Positions 62,034-64,000 of a stretch of DNA of 64,000 bases are shown in pieces. The translations under genes were made by a program, and so were the position numbers. The notes under the pieces were generated by a model that was not told the DNA's origin, did no database searches, and saw only the letters and a list, made by a program, of their open reading frames with translations. Origin of the DNA: Candidatus Anaeroferrophillus wilburensis (lineage in GTDB: Bacteria; Desulfobacterota; Anaeroferrophillalia; Anaeroferrophillales; Anaeroferrophillaceae); assembly GCA_016934315.1 (NCBI GenBank), contig JAFGSY010000020.1:57223-121222 (forward strand), read 5' to 3'. The stretch's first letter is position 1. The number at the start of each line of letters is the position of its first letter.

Positions 62034-63123
62034 GGTTACCATTATCGGGGCCGGCGTTGTCGGGCTGGCGGTCGCCGCCCAACTGGCGCCAAGCCTCGGG
62101 CACCATCTGCTGGTCGTGGAAAAGCATGATCGGTTTGGCGTCGAAACCAGCAGCCGCAACAGTGAAGTCATCCACGCCGGCATTTACTATCCATCGACAT
62201 CGGCCAAAGCCCGGCTGTGCGTCAGAGGCAGGCGGTTACTCTACGACCTCTGCCGGCGTCATGCCATCGCCCATCGGCAACTGGGAAAGCTGATTGTCGC
62301 TGCCAACCGCATGGAGGAGGAGCAGCTCGCCCTCATTGTGCAGCGGGGGTTTGAAAACGGGGTTGATGATCTGAGCATCATCACCGGGGAACATGCCAGC
62401 CGGCTGGAACCGGCAGTGCAGGCTCAGGCTGCCATCCTCTCACCATCAACCGGCATTATCGATTCCCATCAGCTGATGCGCTGCTATTATCAGCAGGCAA
62501 AAAGCCAGGAGGTGCTTTTTGCCTTCGGCACCACTATTGAAACAATCCAGCCGGCCGCCTCAGGATTCACCCTGAAAACTGCCCCCGATGGCTATGCTTT
62601 TCGCTCAAAAACTGTTATTAACTGCGCCGGACTCGGAGCTGGTGACCTCAGCCGCCAAGCCGGGCTTCCAACCCCACCGCTCTACTACGCCAAAGGGACC
62701 TATTTCAGTTATAGCGGCACATCACCCGTCAACCGCTTGATCTATCCTGCACCCTCGCCCACCGGCCATGGTCTGGGAATTCACGCCACCCTTGACCTCG
62801 GTGGCCGGTTGCGCTTCGGTCCTGACCTCCAGTATCTGCCGGAACCGGATTATCTGGTTGATGAAACCAGGAAAGTCCTCTTCCATCAAGCGGTCAGCCG
62901 CTATCTGCCAGCCCTTGAGATAAACCGGCTGGCTCCGGATATGGCCGGCGTCCGCCCCCGGTTGCAAGGACCTACGGACGATTTCCGGGATTTTATCATT
63001 CGTGATGAATCAACCTCCGGCTTGCCCGGGTTCATCAACCTGCTGGGCATTGAATCGCCGGGCCTGACAGCGGCCCCGGCCATCGCTGAAGAAGTCGCCA
63101 ACCTGCTTGCTTATGGCGGCTAG
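62020..63123 (+). CDS. lhgO: L-2-hydroxyglutarate oxidase-like FAD enzyme
   Basis: 367-aa DAO-family flavoprotein. The FAD-binding Rossmann motif is GAGVVGLAVAAQL at residues 9-21; SSRNSEVIHAGIYYP and GVRPRLQGPTDDFRDFII are typical of LhgO/YgaF. It would oxidise L-2-hydroxyglutarate (or a similar 2-hydroxyacid) to the keto acid with electrons passed to the membrane. Joined to the TRAP permease by an overlap, so the transporter may import this class of acid; inference. Confidence 0.82.
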   Translation: MENVEVTIIGAGVVGLAVAAQLAPSLGHHLLVVEKHDRFGVETSSRNSEVIHAGIYYPSTSAKARLCVRGRRLLYDLCRRHAIAHRQLGKLIVAANRMEEEQLALIVQRGFENGVDDLSIITGEHASRLEPAVQAQAAILSPSTGIIDSHQLMRCYYQQAKSQEVLFAFGTTIETIQPAASGFTLKTAPDGYAFRSKTVINCAGLGAGDLSRQAGLPTPPLYYAKGTYFSYSGTSPVNRLIYPAPSPTGHGLGIHATLDLGGRLRFGPDLQYLPEPDYLVDETRKVLFHQAVSRYLPALEINRLAPDMAGVRPRLQGPTDDFRDFIIRDESTSGLPGFINLLGIESPGLTAAPAIAEEVANLLAYGG

Positions 63124-63267
63124 CACTCACCCACACCTTTTCACCCCTTCTATATTGACTTCACTCCTGCCATTCACTATAGTTAACCACAAGACATGAT
63201 GGGGGCTTGCACCTCATGCCCTGCACATCACGCCTAGGACTTAACAAACGTATTGGCAGAAAAAATC

Positions 63268-63861
63268 ATGCATGACCTTGCAAACTCTCCCGTCTTCACC
63301 TGGGTGGTCGTTCCACTGCTCATTTGCCTTGCAAGAATCATCGATGTATCTCTGGGAACGCTGCGCATCATTCTTGTCTCCCGGGGGATGAAGGTGGTTG
63401 CTCCCATCCTTGGATTCTTCGAAATCCTGATCTGGTTGTTTGCGCTTGGCCAGATCATGCAGAATCTAACCAACGTTACAAACTATTTCGCCTATGCACT
63501 CGGCTTTGCCATCGGCAATTATCTTGGCATCAGTCTTGAGCAGAAGCTCGCCATGGGTAAGGTCATAGTCCGGGTAATTACCGGTCGTGATGCTTCTGAG
63601 TTGATTGCTTTCCTGAGAAAGGAAGACTTTAGTCTTACCGTGGTTGAAGCAGAGGATTCTACGGGTCCGGTGCATTTGCTCTTCACCGTCATCAAACGTT
63701 CCCAATTACCTTTCGTAACCATGTATATCAAGCGTTTCAATCCCCGAGCATTCTACTCGGTCGAGGATGTCCGCTTCGTTTCTGGAGGCATCTTCTCGGC
63801 CACCGATTATCGGTGGCGACCAAGCATCTCCGGACTGATTGGAGCTAAAAAGGTGAAATAG
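63268..63861 (+). CDS. UPF0316 (DUF2179-containing) membrane protein
   Basis: 197-aa protein with three N-terminal membrane segments and the conserved LLICLARIIDVSLGTLRIILVSRGMK block, followed by a soluble DUF2179-type domain (residues about 100-185). Function unknown. Start is uncertain: ATG 63268 and a TTG at 63253 are both without a clear ribosome site. Confidence 0.8.
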   Translation: MHDLANSPVFTWVVVPLLICLARIIDVSLGTLRIILVSRGMKVVAPILGFFEILIWLFALGQIMQNLTNVTNYFAYALGFAIGNYLGISLEQKLAMGKVIVRVITGRDASELIAFLRKEDFSLTVVEAEDSTGPVHLLFTVIKRSQLPFVTMYIKRFNPRAFYSVEDVRFVSGGIFSATDYRWRPSISGLIGAKKVK

Positions 63862-64000
63862 CCTTCAAAACCGATTTGCCAGCCAGACTTCATTGATGAC
63901 CCTATTTATGAAGAATTGGCAGGAATGATTGAAAAACTGACATGCAAGATATTGATTGTGCCTAGCGGTATTGTCGGTTTCTCTTAAGGGCTTGACAGTC

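Noticed and set aside
63862..64000. End of window searched for an RNA gene or promoter
   Set aside because: Only short AT-rich sequence without a recognisable element.

Overview
The window looks like a chromosomal segment of an anaerobic, Gram-negative bacterium, most likely of the deltaproteobacterial / Desulfobacterota type. The pointers are a heme synthase of the siroheme-dependent pathway (AhbD), an FdhD formate dehydrogenase maturation factor, a flavodoxin-ferredoxin fusion, a 4-hydroxybutyryl-CoA dehydratase, TAXI-type TRAP transport, outer-membrane and lipoprotein genes, and moderately GC-rich coding. This taxonomic placement is inference from gene content; no rRNA or tRNA gene was recognised.

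Layout: 1-5.7 kb holds purM (cut by the window edge), a sugar nucleotidyltransferase, ahbD with a DUF456 gene, fdhD and an EFR1-type flavodoxin/ferredoxin. 5.8-13 kb holds an OmpA-type lipoprotein, an HD-GYP sensor, gltX, an ABC-F ATPase (uup) and a DUF3617 protein. From 24.86 to 13.16 kb on the minus strand lies one tightly packed eleven-gene operon: two very small proteins, a 365-aa helical protein, a CDC48/FtsH-like AAA+ ATPase, a MoxR AAA+ ATPase, a coiled-coil protein, an 89-aa protein, a WD40 propeller fused to a degenerate vWA-like domain, two TPR-like proteins (one with a Zn-knuckle) and an FKBP-like protein with a Cys/His tail. It resembles the predicted MoxR-vWA / FtsH 'ternary' NTP-dependent conflict systems and is the most interesting part of the window.

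25-27 kb is an AT-richer accessory stretch with strong inverted repeats and two genes that each end at the same 11-bp GCCCTAACAAG sequence, one followed by an attC-like imperfect hairpin, which suggests old integron cassettes. 27.5-34 kb carries scattered genes: a SnoaL-like protein, a QueG-like Fe-S protein, a small ferritin-like protein, a DUF1499 lipoprotein, a PAS-LuxR regulator, abfD, a YgjP-type metallopeptidase and a thioesterase.

34.3-44.8 kb is a complete phosphonate uptake and C-P lyase operon transcribed leftward (phnCDE, phnGHIJKLM, a hexapeptide acetyltransferase, phnN, and a DUF1045 2H-like protein). PhnCDE import phosphonates, PhnGHIJKLM convert them to ribose cyclic phosphate products, and PhnN returns the ribose moiety to PRPP. 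45-49.5 kb is an overlapping trio of an Lgt-like membrane protein, a phosphatidylserine-decarboxylase-like enzyme and an unrecognised 813-aa protein, probably a lipid-modifying unit. 49.7-54.5 kb is a MacAB-TolC-like tripartite efflux operon, followed by glnS. The right end (56-64 kb) has a small membrane protein, two alpha/beta hydrolases, a lipoprotein, a TAXI-TRAP transporter operon with an L-2-hydroxyglutarate oxidase-like enzyme, and a UPF0316 membrane protein.
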